Shown: positions 17,612 to 26,835 of the stretch, one piece after another | Position numbering within the stretch: the stretch's first letter is position 1 | Layout: each line of letters begins with the position of its first letter | NCBI GenBank assembly: GCA_013204585.1 | Contig: JABMNL010000013.1 | Location: 1 to 53,454, forward strand | Reading direction: 5' to 3' | Length of the DNA: 53,454 nt | Source: SAR202 cluster bacterium | GTDB taxonomy: Bacteria; Chloroflexota; Dehalococcoidia; Lucifugimonadales; UBA3495 | The notes under the pieces: model-generated | The model's database searches: none | Seen by the model: only the letters and a program-made list of their open reading frames with translations | What the model was told of the DNA's origin: nothing | Made by a program: the position numbers and the translations under genes

Positions 17612-18571
17612 GTGATTGTATTGGTTGTCTTGGTAACCGGCGCCACGGGGCTCCTTGGTCGGCAGGTCGTCCGCGAACTATTGGAACGCCGCCACCAAGT
17701 CCGTTGTCTGGTGCACACGCCCGGCCACGAGAGAGTATTTTCTCACCGCGACGTCGAAGTGCAATACGGCAGCGTTCTGGACACCAAAGCCCTGAAAAAT
17801 GCCTTCTACGACGTGGAAGCAGTGGTACACCTGGTGGGCATCATCCGCAGAAGACGTCGCAACGACTTTGATGAGGTGCACAAAGAAGGGACGGCTAACG
17901 TGTTGGCAGCAGCCAAAGATGCTGGGGCCAGGCATTTTTTGCATGTCAGTGTAATTGGCGCGGCCAATGACCAAGCCTATCCGTATTTGTACTCCAAATG
18001 GTTGGGCGAACAAGAAGTGCTCAATAGTGGTATTCCTTACACCATCTTCCGGCCTTCAATGCTGTTTGGTGAAGGCGACGAGTTCCTTAACGCTCTAGCC
18101 GGGTTGGTGCGTCTCTTTCCATTGGTCCCCGTGATTGGGTCGGGTAGAAACAGGCTGCATCCGCTTGCTGTTGATGACTTGGCCCGCTGCATCGGCATGA
18201 CCCTGAGCCGAGAAGACTTGAAATGCCAGACCCTTGAACTCGGCGGTGCTGCGCGCATGAGCTACAACGATTTGGTTGGGGAAGTCGCCAAGGCCATGGG
18301 TAAGCGCCGTCTGCGGATTCATCTACCGGTGTGGTTGATGCGCATCGTCGCTTCGGTCAGCCAGGGGCTGATGCCCCGAGCGCCAATCACCACTGACCAG
18401 ATTAGGATGCTGGGCATCCGTAGTGTTGCCGAGTTGGGCGAGGTAGAGCGTGTATTTGGGTTTACCCCCCAGCCCATGGCAGGTAACATAGACTTCGTCA
18501 ACTCGGTGGGCATTGCCGATAGCATCCAGATGCTCATGGGCTCGATGCCCCGGCGCATCCGCGACCACTAA
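17612..18571 (+). CDS. NAD(P)-binding SDR, complex I NDUFA9-like
   Basis: An atypical/extended short-chain dehydrogenase of 319 residues. The N-terminal Rossmann motif is VTGATGLLGRQVV. The mid-region VVHLVGIIRRRRRNDFDEVHKEGT, followed by GARHFLHVSVIGA and YLYSKWLGEQEV (YxxxK-like), resembles NDUFA9-like proteins, which associate with complex I or bind NADPH without clear catalysis. The GTG at 17612 or the TTG at 17621 could start it; GCGGGG sits at better spacing for the TTG. It heads the plus-strand run through fabI; whether it is cotranscribed with folC (62 bp away) is inferred from spacing. Confidence 0.8.
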   Translation: MIVLVVLVTGATGLLGRQVVRELLERRHQVRCLVHTPGHERVFSHRDVEVQYGSVLDTKALKNAFYDVEAVVHLVGIIRRRRRNDFDEVHKEGTANVLAAAKDAGARHFLHVSVIGAANDQAYPYLYSKWLGEQEVLNSGIPYTIFRPSMLFGEGDEFLNALAGLVRLFPLVPVIGSGRNRLHPLAVDDLARCIGMTLSREDLKCQTLELGGAARMSYNDLVGEVAKAMGKRRLRIHLPVWLMRIVASVSQGLMPRAPITTDQIRMLGIRSVAELGEVERVFGFTPQPMAGNIDFVNSVGIADSIQMLMGSMPRRIRDH

Positions 18572-18597
18572 GTTAACCCTTAGATTTAACTCTCTTA

Positions 18598-18623
18598 CCA
18601 GACAGTCCCCCCAGACAGTCCCC
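18598..18623. repeat. Perfect 13-bp tandem duplication before folC
   Basis: CCAGACAGTCCCC at 18598-18610 and again at 18611-18623, filling most of the short gap between the SDR gene and the folC start. Confidence 0.85.
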
Positions 18624-18633
18624 TAGGTGACAA

Positions 18634-20004
18634 TTGGACTACCAAGAGTCGATAGCCCGCCTGCTGGCCCTGGTTGACCACGAACGAACCACGGTCACCG
18701 GGCCGCGCCAAAAGGCCATTTACGACCTCACTCGAATGGAGGCGTTGCTCGACCGTCTGGGCAATCCACACCGTCAAGTCCCAACGATTCACATTGCAGG
18801 AACCAAGGGCAAGGGCAGCACGGCGGCATTCTGCGATGCGTCCCTTCATGCAGCGGGATTGCGCACTGGGTTCTATTCTTCTCCCCACCTCCACACTTTC
18901 AGAGAGCGCATCCGCCGCGACAGCGAGCCAATATCCCAAGAAGTTTTCGCCGCGCTGGTTGAGGGTCTCTGGCCGTTCCATGAAGAGCTTAAAAAAGATT
19001 CCGCTGTTGGGCCGTTGACCTTATTTGAGTACCTGACCGGCATGGCCTTTCAATGCTTCGCCCAAGACCGGACCGACGTGCAGACCATCGAGGTCGGCTT
19101 GGGTGGCAGATTGGACGCCACCAACGTTGTGGACGCCGGTGTTTGTGTCATTACATCGATTAGCCTGGACCACACCGCCATACTCGGAGACTCAATTAGG
19201 GAAATAGCAGCCGACAAGGCTGGGATTATCAAGTCGGGGACGACCGTTGTCATCGCGCCGCAAACACCTGAAGCGCTCTCGCCAATACTAGCCGCCTGCG
19301 AAGAAAAAGAAGCCGCAGCAATTTTGGTGGGCCGGGATGTTACTTGGGAAGAAGGGGAATCCACCATTGACGGTCAGCGGTTCAAGATTAGGGGCTTGAA
19401 GGGCGATTATGACCTCCACACCCCTTTACTTGGCTACCATCAATTGGAAAACGCAGCCGCAGCGGTGGCAGCGCTTGAAGCCTTGGCTAGCCAGGGGGTA
19501 ATTGTGCCACCCGAGGCCATTAAAGACGGGTTCGATAGAGTAAATTGGCCGTGCCGGATGGAAGTATTGTCGCGGTTTCCCCTCTTGGTGGCTGACGGTG
19601 CCCACAACGTATACTCTGTGGAGAGCCTGTTAAGGTCGCTGCCCAAATATTTGGAATACGACCGGCTAATCCTGGTGGCCGGGTTCTCTAGGGATAAAAA
19701 CGTGGAGGGCATGGCCCAAGCCCTGAGTGGCAAAGCCGACAAATTCTTTGCCACTGCGTCCCGCCATCCTCGTTCGTTAAGCCCCGCCGAAGTAGCAGGC
19801 CCGTTCAGCAACGCCGGGAAGACAGCCACCGAGGCTCCGACTCCCGCCGCCGCCGTCAAAATGGCGATGGAAAGCGCTGGGGAGAACGACTTGGTCTTGG
19901 CTACCGGCTCGCTGTTTCTGACCGCCGAGGTGCGGGAGACAATCTTGGGCATTGAACCCGAGATATATCCAGAATTATTACCGCCCGGATCTCGGGCTGT
20001 CTAA
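18634..20004 (+). CDS. folC: Bifunctional folylpolyglutamate synthase / dihydrofolate synthase
   Basis: Mur-ligase-family enzyme that adds glutamate to dihydropteroate and polyglutamylates folates. 456 residues: P-loop GTKGKGSTAAF around 53-63, the YSSPHLHTFRERIR segment, VGLGGRLDATNVV, SLDHTAILGDSIREIAADKAGIIK and the C-terminal domain with VADGAHN. TTG start at 18634 with no strong Shine-Dalgarno site. Ends 52 bp before the second fabF. Its C-terminal end, in another frame, overlaps the open frame upstream of that fabF, which earlier start calls could mistake for overlap. Confidence 0.94.
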   Translation: MDYQESIARLLALVDHERTTVTGPRQKAIYDLTRMEALLDRLGNPHRQVPTIHIAGTKGKGSTAAFCDASLHAAGLRTGFYSSPHLHTFRERIRRDSEPISQEVFAALVEGLWPFHEELKKDSAVGPLTLFEYLTGMAFQCFAQDRTDVQTIEVGLGGRLDATNVVDAGVCVITSISLDHTAILGDSIREIAADKAGIIKSGTTVVIAPQTPEALSPILAACEEKEAAAILVGRDVTWEEGESTIDGQRFKIRGLKGDYDLHTPLLGYHQLENAAAAVAALEALASQGVIVPPEAIKDGFDRVNWPCRMEVLSRFPLLVADGAHNVYSVESLLRSLPKYLEYDRLILVAGFSRDKNVEGMAQALSGKADKFFATASRHPRSLSPAEVAGPFSNAGKTATEAPTPAAAVKMAMESAGENDLVLATGSLFLTAEVRETILGIEPEIYPELLPPGSRAV

Positions 20005-20056
20005 GAAGTACCGGATACCGGTTATCAAAAGAAAAGAAGTTTCAGGAGCATTTCCA

Positions 20057-21307
20057 GTGGCTGACGAGCGGGTTAGGGTAGTTATCACGGGTATGGGAGC
20101 CATGACTCCACTGGGCGAAAACCCCGAGGAATACTGGAATAATCTGACGGCTGGTAAATCGGGAATCGGCCCCATGACCCTCTGCGATCCTACCGGCTAC
20201 CCCTGCCAAATATCAGGCGAAGTAAGCGGGTTCGACCCCGGCACTTACATGGCCGACCGAGACGCCAGAAGGATGGCCCGGTTCACCCAACTGGCAGTCG
20301 CCGCGACCCTACAGGCTGTGGAATCAGCTTCCTACGATATTTCTAAGGATGACCCGTACCGGGTTGGTGTCATCCTTGGTAATGGAAACGGCGGGTTCCC
20401 GACCCTGGAAGAAAATTGCCGGATTTTGGCGGACCGGGGCGGGATGCGAATGTCCCCCTTCTTCTTCCCCATGATTCTGCCCAACATGGCTGCTGCTGCT
20501 GTTAGTCGCTACACCGGAGCGCACGGCTACAACTCCACCGCCACCACGGCCTGCGCCGCGTCCAATCAAGCGCTGGGCGAAGCATTGGACACCATCAGGC
20601 GCGGCAGGGCTGACGTGATGCTGGCGGGAGGGACCGAGGCCGGAATTAGCCTTCTGGGTCTCTCTGGGTTTGCGGTGATGCGCGCCCTTAGCACAAGAAA
20701 CGACGCTCCCCAAAAGGCCAGCCGACCCTTTGATTCGGGCCGGGACGGATTTATCCCGTCGGAAGGCTCGGTAATTATGGTGCTGGAACGGTTGGAGCAT
20801 GCACTGAACCGTGGCGCAAACATTCTGGCAGAGTTGGCGGGGTTCGGCTCAACCAGTGACGCCGGCCATCCGGTGCAGCCCGAAGAAACCGGCGCCAGTG
20901 CGTCTGAAGCCATGAAACTGGCCTTGGCCGATGCCGACGTATCCTTGGAGCAGGTGGACTACATCAACGCCCACGGCACCTCCACCCCGCTTAATGACGC
21001 TTTAGAAACCTTGGCAATTAAACGCCTGTTCGGTGACCTGGCCTACAAGATTCCCATCAGTTCCACCAAGTCGATGATTGGCCATTCCCTGGGCGCCGCC
21101 GGTTCTTTGGACGCGGCAGCGTGCGTCAAGACCATTACCGAGGGGATGATCCACCCGACCGTTAACCAAGAGGATCCCGACCCGGCTTGCGATTTGGATT
21201 ACGTGCCGAATCAAGCCCGAGCCAAGGACGTCCAGGTAGCGCTATCCAATGCCTTCGGTTTTGGCGGACAAAATGCCTGCTTGGTCTTTCGCAAGTACGT
21301 GGACTAA
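20057..21307 (+). CDS. 3-oxoacyl-[acyl-carrier-protein] synthase, FabF-like second copy
   Basis: A second condensing enzyme of 416 residues from the GTG at 20057, chosen because AGGAG lies 8 bp upstream; the open frame back to 19952 overlaps folC and has no family similarity. The triad is complete: Cys166 (TACAASNQALG), His306 (NAHGTSTPLND), Lys338 and His343 (KSMIGHSLG). It differs clearly from the first copy: GNGNGGFPTL replaces GSGIGGISTL and RDGFIPSEGS replaces RDGFVMGEGS, both near the acyl pocket in the family. That suggests different chain-length or substrate preference, or a role outside bulk fatty-acid synthesis. No acyl carrier protein or other polyketide genes are adjacent. Confidence 0.9.
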   Translation: MADERVRVVITGMGAMTPLGENPEEYWNNLTAGKSGIGPMTLCDPTGYPCQISGEVSGFDPGTYMADRDARRMARFTQLAVAATLQAVESASYDISKDDPYRVGVILGNGNGGFPTLEENCRILADRGGMRMSPFFFPMILPNMAAAAVSRYTGAHGYNSTATTACAASNQALGEALDTIRRGRADVMLAGGTEAGISLLGLSGFAVMRALSTRNDAPQKASRPFDSGRDGFIPSEGSVIMVLERLEHALNRGANILAELAGFGSTSDAGHPVQPEETGASASEAMKLALADADVSLEQVDYINAHGTSTPLNDALETLAIKRLFGDLAYKIPISSTKSMIGHSLGAAGSLDAAACVKTITEGMIHPTVNQEDPDPACDLDYVPNQARAKDVQVALSNAFGFGGQNACLVFRKYVD

Positions 21308-21433
21308 ATACGCATATCTAGTAAATTACTGACAGGCGTTTCTTGACCTACCAACCTGAGACCCAGTTAAGATGGGTTGGGAATATTGCGGGCCATTTGG
21401 GCGGCAGTGTGCATATGGTGACGGGAGAATAGG

Positions 21434-22462
21434 ATGGTCGAACGTCTGGTATCCGGCGATGTCCAACAAGAAGACCAAGATGTCTCTTTGCGTCCCAAGC
21501 GGCTCGAAGACTTCGTTGGGCAGTCCCATACCAAAGACAACCTCTCAATCTCCATCCAGGCCGCCAAGATTCGCGAAGAGCCCCTCGACCACGTCATTAT
21601 TTACGGTCCGCCTGGTTTGGGAAAGACGACTCTCGCCAACATCATTGCCGAAGAAATGGGCGTGGCCATCCGCGTGACTTCTGGCCCGGCCGTGGAGCGC
21701 GCAGGCGATATGGCCGCCATCTTAACCAGCCTCCAACCCGGTGACGTGCTCTTCATCGACGAAGTACACCGGCTTAACCGGGTCGTTGAAGAGGTCTTGT
21801 ACTCAGCGATGGAAGACTTCTTTCTTTCGTGGATGGTCGGCAAAGGCTTGGCGGCGCGCAACGTTAATCTTCGGATTAACCCATTCACATTGGTCGGCGC
21901 TACAACCCGGTTCTCCATGGTCAGCGCACCGCTTCGTGACCGGTTCGGCTCCGTCTGCCGACTGGACTACTACGAACCAGAAGATATGAAAGTCATCGTT
22001 GAGCGGTCCGCTCGTATTCTTGACGTGGAATCCGATGTCGAAGGCCTGGGGGAAATCGCCTTGCGGTCCAGGGGTACTCCTCGGGTGGCCAACCGACTGC
22101 TGAAGCGCACCCGTGATTACGCCCTGGTCAAAGCCGACAATCGAGTCGATGGCCCAGTGGCCAGGGCTGCGTTGGAGCAACTTAGTGTGGACTCATTGGG
22201 TCTTGATAAGTCGGATCACCGGCTGCTGATAAATATCATCGACAAATTCGACGGTGGCCCCGTCGGCCTCGAAACCCTGGCGGCGTCATTGAACGAAGAC
22301 TCAGACACCATCATGGATGTCTGGGAGCCGTACCTGCTGCAACTGGGGTTCTTGGAGCGCACTCCCCGTGGCCGGGTGGCCACCCGCCGCGCCCACGAAC
22401 ACTTGGGCAAGCCCTTCCTCACTCCCGACCTCACCGACCAAGGACGCCTTAACGGGTTCTAA
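21434..22462 (+). CDS. ruvB: Holliday junction branch-migration ATPase RuvB
   Basis: Hexameric AAA+ motor that drives branch migration with RuvA. 342 residues: N-terminal [12 protein letters not shown], Walker A GPPGLGKT at 58-65, Walker B with DEVH at 109-112, the sensor segment [20 protein letters not shown] and the winged-helix C-terminus ([12 protein letters not shown], then [13 protein letters not shown]). ATG at 21434 with GGGAG upstream. ruvA and ruvC are not in the window. It lies just upstream of cofG; the pairing looks incidental. Confidence 0.97.
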   Translation: MVERLVSGDVQQEDQDVSLRPKRLEDFVGQSHTKDNLSISIQAAKIREEPLDHVIIYGPPGLGKTTLANIIAEEMGVAIRVTSGPAVERAGDMAAILTSLQPGDVLFIDEVHRLNRVVEEVLYSAMEDFFLSWMVGKGLAARNVNLRINPFTLVGATTRFSMVSAPLRDRFGSVCRLDYYEPEDMKVIVERSARILDVESDVEGLGEIALRSRGTPRVANRLLKRTRDYALVKADNRVDGPVARAALEQLSVDSLGLDKSDHRLLINIIDKFDGGPVGLETLAASLNEDSDTIMDVWEPYLLQLGFLERTPRGRVATRRAHEHLGKPFLTPDLTDQGRLNGF

Positions 22463-22565
22463 GCTCGTTTCTCTGGCCCGGTTACACTCATTTTCCACTT
22501 GTTGCCCGCTAGGTGGCGACGGTCTAAAATAGGTCGATACCTCTTCCCTGCATTTTGGAGCGCCA

Positions 22566-23852
22566 TTGACGGTTTCCGTCTCATTCCAGGAAGCCCCGGA
22601 CGACAAAGCCCCGCAGTTTCCAGACAACGGACCGCCCTTGGCCGAAGTCATAGCCAAGGCTAAAGCTGGGGGAGCGGTCACCGGTGCCGACGCCTTCGCT
22701 TTATTGGCCGCTGGCCCGGATTCCCCGGGCTCCCTCGATTCACTGGATTCAATGGACGAGATATGTTCTGCCGCTGCGTCTATGCGTGACCAAGGCAAGG
22801 GCAAGACGGTTACTTTCTCTCCAAAAGTATTCATTCCCCTGACTCACCTGTGCCGGGACTTCTGCGGCTACTGCACCTTCCGAAAAGACCCGACCCAAGC
22901 TGGCAAAGACCTTTTCATGACTCCAGAGCAGGTGTTGGATGTGGCCAAAGCTGGGGCTGCGCTGGGCTGCACCGAAGCCCTATTCACTTTGGGAGAGCGA
23001 CCCGAACAACGTTATCCCGAGGCCAAAGAATGGCTGGCGCATCGAGGATTCCGCACTACGCTGGATTACCTGACCCACGTGTGTGAGTTGGTGCTCAACG
23101 AGACGTCCATGCTCCCCCACGCCAACCCAGGCACCATGGCCCGCCGTGAAATCGCCGCACTACAACCATTCAACCCGTCAATGGGTCTAATGTTGGAGAG
23201 TACCAGTAAGGCCCTATACGCCGCAGGCGGTCCCCATGAATTCGCACCTAGCAAGCGTCCAAGGGTGCGGCTTCGCACGCTGGAACTTGCCGGGCAGTTG
23301 CGGGTGCCTTTCACGACTGGTATCCTCATCGGCATAGGCGAGAGTCGCCGGGACCGTATCGAGTCGCTGTTGGCCATCGCCAGTCTCCATGCCGAGTTCG
23401 GCCACGTGCAGGAAGTGATAATCCAAAACTTTCGGGCCAAACCGAATACGGCGATGGGAGAATTCCCAGATGCCGAGACGGTTGAGTTTTTATGGACGGT
23501 GGCAGTGGCCCGGCTGATATTGGGGCCAGATGCCAACCTGCAAGTTCCGCCGAACCTGAGCGCGAATAATTACCAGATATATCTCGACGCTGGTATCAAC
23601 GATTGGGGCGGCGTCTCTCCATTGACCATCGACTTCGTAAACCCAGAGGCACCGTGGCCAGCCCTGGCAGATTTAAAAACTAAGACCGAGGCAGCTGGAT
23701 TTCAACTGAGGCCCAGGCTGCCCGTTTACCCGGAGTACTTTTTAGGGACGAAAGAATTTCTACCCGACGCTCTCCACCAAAAGGTTTTGGCAACTGCCGA
23801 CCCGGAGGGTTATGTTCAAGGGGGAATACAAAGATATGTCAGTAGCACCTGA
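22566..23852 (+). CDS. cofG: FO synthase subunit 1 (CofG), radical SAM
   Basis: With CofH, makes 7,8-didemethyl-8-hydroxy-5-deazariboflavin (FO), the chromophore of F420, from tyrosine and a flavin precursor. 428 residues; the cluster motif is CRDFCGYC with Cys96, Cys100 and Cys103, followed by TFRKDP. Downstream motifs (LGCTEALFTLGERPE, MLPHANPGTM, IQNFRAKPNTAM) are CofG-specific. TTG start with GGAG five bases upstream. About 60 residues precede the first family motif, a somewhat long N-terminus. The 3' end overlaps cofH, so the two subunits are translationally coupled. Confidence 0.95.
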   Translation: MTVSVSFQEAPDDKAPQFPDNGPPLAEVIAKAKAGGAVTGADAFALLAAGPDSPGSLDSLDSMDEICSAAASMRDQGKGKTVTFSPKVFIPLTHLCRDFCGYCTFRKDPTQAGKDLFMTPEQVLDVAKAGAALGCTEALFTLGERPEQRYPEAKEWLAHRGFRTTLDYLTHVCELVLNETSMLPHANPGTMARREIAALQPFNPSMGLMLESTSKALYAAGGPHEFAPSKRPRVRLRTLELAGQLRVPFTTGILIGIGESRRDRIESLLAIASLHAEFGHVQEVIIQNFRAKPNTAMGEFPDAETVEFLWTVAVARLILGPDANLQVPPNLSANNYQIYLDAGINDWGGVSPLTIDFVNPEAPWPALADLKTKTEAAGFQLRPRLPVYPEYFLGTKEFLPDALHQKVLATADPEGYVQGGIQRYVSST

Positions 23853-25140
23853 GGGTCAGCCCGTAGGCAATCTGGAATCCCTGATTGGGATCGTCAAACC
23901 CGAGACGGCGGCGGTGCTAAACCGGGCGCTTTCCGGAGAGGACATCACCCCTGATGAGGCGGTGGTGTTGTTTGGCGCGTACGGCCAGGAATATAGCGCT
24001 TTAGTCATGGTGGCAGACGAACTCCGCAGGCGCACCGTGGGAGACATTGTCACCTACGTTGTGAACCGCAACATTAACTTCACCAACGTCTGCATCAAGC
24101 GTTGCGGCTTCTGCGCCTTTAGTCGAGACTTTCGAGAAGAGGAAGGTTACCTCCTACCCTTCGAAGAGATAATCAGACGGGCCAAAGAGGCTTGGGATTA
24201 CGGAGCCACTGAGGTCTGCGTCCAGGCAGGTCTGCCTCCTCAAATGGAAGGCGACCTGTATATCCGGCTCTGTGAAGCAATTAATAAAGAATTGCCGGAC
24301 ATGCACATCCACGGTTTCTCGCCAGAAGAAGTTCTTTACGGTTCGATACGCTCCCAGTGTTCCATCAAAGACTATCTAACTGGCCTGAAAGCCGCTGGTG
24401 TCGGCAGTTTGCCTGGGACTTCTGCGGAAGTGTTGGATCAAGAATTACGGGACAAAATTTCTCCGGGCCGCATCACCGTTGATCAATGGACCGAGGTTAT
24501 TACCACTGCCCATGAGTTGGGTATCCCAACCACATCCACCGTAATGTTTGGGTATCTCGAAACTCCGACTCAGTTAGCCCGCCACATGGACTTGATTCGT
24601 GGCATTCAACAAAAAACTGGCGGTATTACTGAATTTGTGCCCTTGAGTTTCGTTCACACCGAGGCTCCAATGTTCATGAAAGGCCTGGTGAATAACGTCC
24701 GTCCCGGCCCAACCGGCATCGACGTTATAAAGATGCATGCCATCGCCAGAATCATGCTCAACAACTGGATACCCAATATCCAAGCGTCCTGGGTTAAAGA
24801 GGGCCCTCGAATGTCGCAACTGCTGTTGACGGCCGGGGTTAATGACCTGGGTGGCACCCTTATCAATGAGAGCATCTCTACCGCTGCTGGCTCCCAACAC
24901 GGACAGCTAATGCGGCCGTCGGAATTCAGGCAGATGATACGCCAAGCTGGCCGGATTCCCGCCGAACGTTACACGACCTACAAGACCCGCCGAGTGTTCA
25001 GCGACACCGACGAAGAACTGGACCCGTTGGACCTGGTTGGCGACAACGTTGCAGACGTGTTCGGCTCCTATGACCGCCTGGTCAAATTGGACACCTACCG
25101 GTTCGAACACCCCCGCCACAGCCGAAGTGCCAAAGTTTAA
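23836..25140 (+). CDS. cofH: FO synthase subunit 2 (CofH), radical SAM
   Basis: Second FO synthase half; joins the tyrosine-derived radical to the ribitylaminouracil intermediate. 434 residues from the ATG at 23836; an ATG at 23812 in the same frame has its Shine-Dalgarno site too close. Cluster motif CIKRCGFC with Cys86, Cys90 and Cys93, then AFSRD. The CVQAGLPP, MHIHGFSPEE, LPGTSAEVLD and VKEGP segments are typical of CofH. It overlaps cofG by 17 bp and is followed 36 bp later by cofD. Confidence 0.95.
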   Translation: MSVAPEGQPVGNLESLIGIVKPETAAVLNRALSGEDITPDEAVVLFGAYGQEYSALVMVADELRRRTVGDIVTYVVNRNINFTNVCIKRCGFCAFSRDFREEEGYLLPFEEIIRRAKEAWDYGATEVCVQAGLPPQMEGDLYIRLCEAINKELPDMHIHGFSPEEVLYGSIRSQCSIKDYLTGLKAAGVGSLPGTSAEVLDQELRDKISPGRITVDQWTEVITTAHELGIPTTSTVMFGYLETPTQLARHMDLIRGIQQKTGGITEFVPLSFVHTEAPMFMKGLVNNVRPGPTGIDVIKMHAIARIMLNNWIPNIQASWVKEGPRMSQLLLTAGVNDLGGTLINESISTAAGSQHGQLMRPSEFRQMIRQAGRIPAERYTTYKTRRVFSDTDEELDPLDLVGDNVADVFGSYDRLVKLDTYRFEHPRHSRSAKV

Positions 25141-25176
25141 CGTCTCCGGCGTCAACCACCGCGCTCGCGCACTAAT

Positions 25177-26133
25177 ATGGTGACACCGGAGGGCTTTCCC
25201 CGTTCTCCCGCTGTACTAGCTCTTGCTGGCGGAGTCGGCGGGGCCAAACTTGCCCTTGGCCTGGCTCGTTGCCTACCTCCTGATGACCTGGTGATTTGCG
25301 TCAACACCGGCGACGATGAGACGTTCCACGGCCTCCACGTTTCGCCCGACCTGGACACCATGATGTACACTCTCTCCGGCCTCTACAACCAACAGACCGG
25401 TTGGGGACTGGCTGGGGATACGTTCACCGCCCTTGAGATGCTTGGGAAGTTGGGCGCGGATACCTGGTTCAACTTGGGCGACCGCGACCTAGCAACTCAC
25501 ATCCGGCGCACCCAGCTATTGTCCGAAGGAAAAACCCTTTCCGAGGTCACAACTGAATTGAACCGAAGCCTAGGGGTCGCCCAGCACGTTACCCCGATGA
25601 GCGACGACTCAGTCAAGACAATCCTCTTGACCGACGAGGGTAAACTTCCGATGCAGCGTTACTTCGTTGGCCGCAGGGCCGAGCCAAGGGTTTCGGAAGT
25701 CACGTACGTAGGAGTAGACACCGCAACGGCCTCACCGGGGTTTCAGAACGCCATTGCCGGGGCCGGTATGTTGGTACTGTGCCCGTCCAATCCATATCTC
25801 AGTCTTGGACCAATCCTAGCGCTGCCTGGCGTACGCCAAAGGTTGCGGGCATTCCCTGGAAAGAAGGTCTGTGTCAGTCCCATAGTCGGCGGGGCTTCGG
25901 TCAAAGGTCCGGCTGGCAAGATAATGGCCGAGTTGGGTAAACAAGTGTCCTGCGTAGAGGTTGCCCGGGAATACCGGGATATCTGCGATATTTTCGTGAT
26001 GGACCGTCAGGACCGTTCCCTAGCTGGGGAAGTCGAAGAAATGGGGATAACTCCGTTGGTAACTTCGACTATCATGGAGACCGAAGAAGATAAAATTGCC
26101 CTGGCCAAACAGATTCTGGCCTTGGCCAAATAA
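25177..26133 (+). CDS. cofD: 2-phospho-L-lactate transferase (CofD)
   Basis: Transfers the phospholactyl (or phosphoenolpyruvyl) group from the guanylyl-activated donor to FO, giving F420-0 or dehydro-F420-0. 318 residues: N-terminal LALAGGVGGAKLALGLA, NTGDDETFHGLHVSPDLDTMMYTLSG, WFNLGDRDLATHIRRT and the later CPSNPYLSLGPIL are all CofD signatures. No strong clue to donor type is visible. It lies 16 bp upstream of cofC, which supplies its substrate. Confidence 0.95.
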   Translation: MVTPEGFPRSPAVLALAGGVGGAKLALGLARCLPPDDLVICVNTGDDETFHGLHVSPDLDTMMYTLSGLYNQQTGWGLAGDTFTALEMLGKLGADTWFNLGDRDLATHIRRTQLLSEGKTLSEVTTELNRSLGVAQHVTPMSDDSVKTILLTDEGKLPMQRYFVGRRAEPRVSEVTYVGVDTATASPGFQNAIAGAGMLVLCPSNPYLSLGPILALPGVRQRLRAFPGKKVCVSPIVGGASVKGPAGKIMAELGKQVSCVEVAREYRDICDIFVMDRQDRSLAGEVEEMGITPLVTSTIMETEEDKIALAKQILALAK

Positions 26134-26149
26134 CAGCCGTTAAACCGAT

Positions 26150-26797
26150 ATGGTCACCGAAGCAGAAAACGTAATCGCAATCATCCCCATGAAACCCCTG
26201 TCCGAGGGTAAGTCTCGGCTGGGTCAGATCTTGTCTGCCGAACAGCGGGCCGACTTGGCGTTGGGAATGCTGCGCCGGGTTATAACCGCGATCAAGGAAG
26301 CCTCGGTTGCGAACATTTGGGTTGTCGGTGGCGATGACCGTGTCCAAAACGTGACGCGGGAACTGGGCGGAGAATGGCTAGAAGAGCTAGGCAAAGACCT
26401 GAACGATACCCTCGGCAAAGCCTTTGATTTGGCCTTTGAACAAGGGAAATCGGCCCTCTTTCTGGCTGGAGATTTGCCGTTCTTAAAGGCGGCAGACATT
26501 CATAGCATGCTCCAATCTTCCCGCCGACAAGGCAACATTACGCTGGCTCCGGCCCGTCGGGACGGTGGTACAAACGCGATGTTGGTGCCTAACGGGGTGC
26601 CATTTAGACCAGAGTTGGGCCATGGCAGTTTCATGAAACATCTGAAACAAGCCGCTGTCCTGGAGACGTCGGTGGCCATCAATTACAGTCCGGGGCTAGG
26701 ATTTGACCTGGACGTTGTGGACGACTTGGAGACTTTCCAACACATGGAACCTGGACTATTAGAGCGATTGTCCACCGTTACCAAAGAAAACGAATAA
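26150..26797 (+). CDS. cofC: 2-phospho-L-lactate (or phosphoenolpyruvate) guanylyltransferase (CofC)
   Basis: Activates the three-carbon acid with GTP for CofD. 215 residues with the nucleotidyltransferase opening IIPMKPLSEGKSRLG, the acidic LAGDLPFLKAADI and APARRDGGTNAMLV, and LGFDLDVVDDLETF near the end. Homologues differ in using phospholactate, PEP or 3-phosphoglycerate, so the exact donor is left open. ATG at 26150. An LLM oxidoreductase follows 38 bp downstream. Confidence 0.92.
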   Translation: MVTEAENVIAIIPMKPLSEGKSRLGQILSAEQRADLALGMLRRVITAIKEASVANIWVVGGDDRVQNVTRELGGEWLEELGKDLNDTLGKAFDLAFEQGKSALFLAGDLPFLKAADIHSMLQSSRRQGNITLAPARRDGGTNAMLVPNGVPFRPELGHGSFMKHLKQAAVLETSVAINYSPGLGFDLDVVDDLETFQHMEPGLLERLSTVTKENE

Positions 26798-26835
26798 CCT
26801 TCCCATCTGAAACTGGCTGAAACCGGAATGTAACG

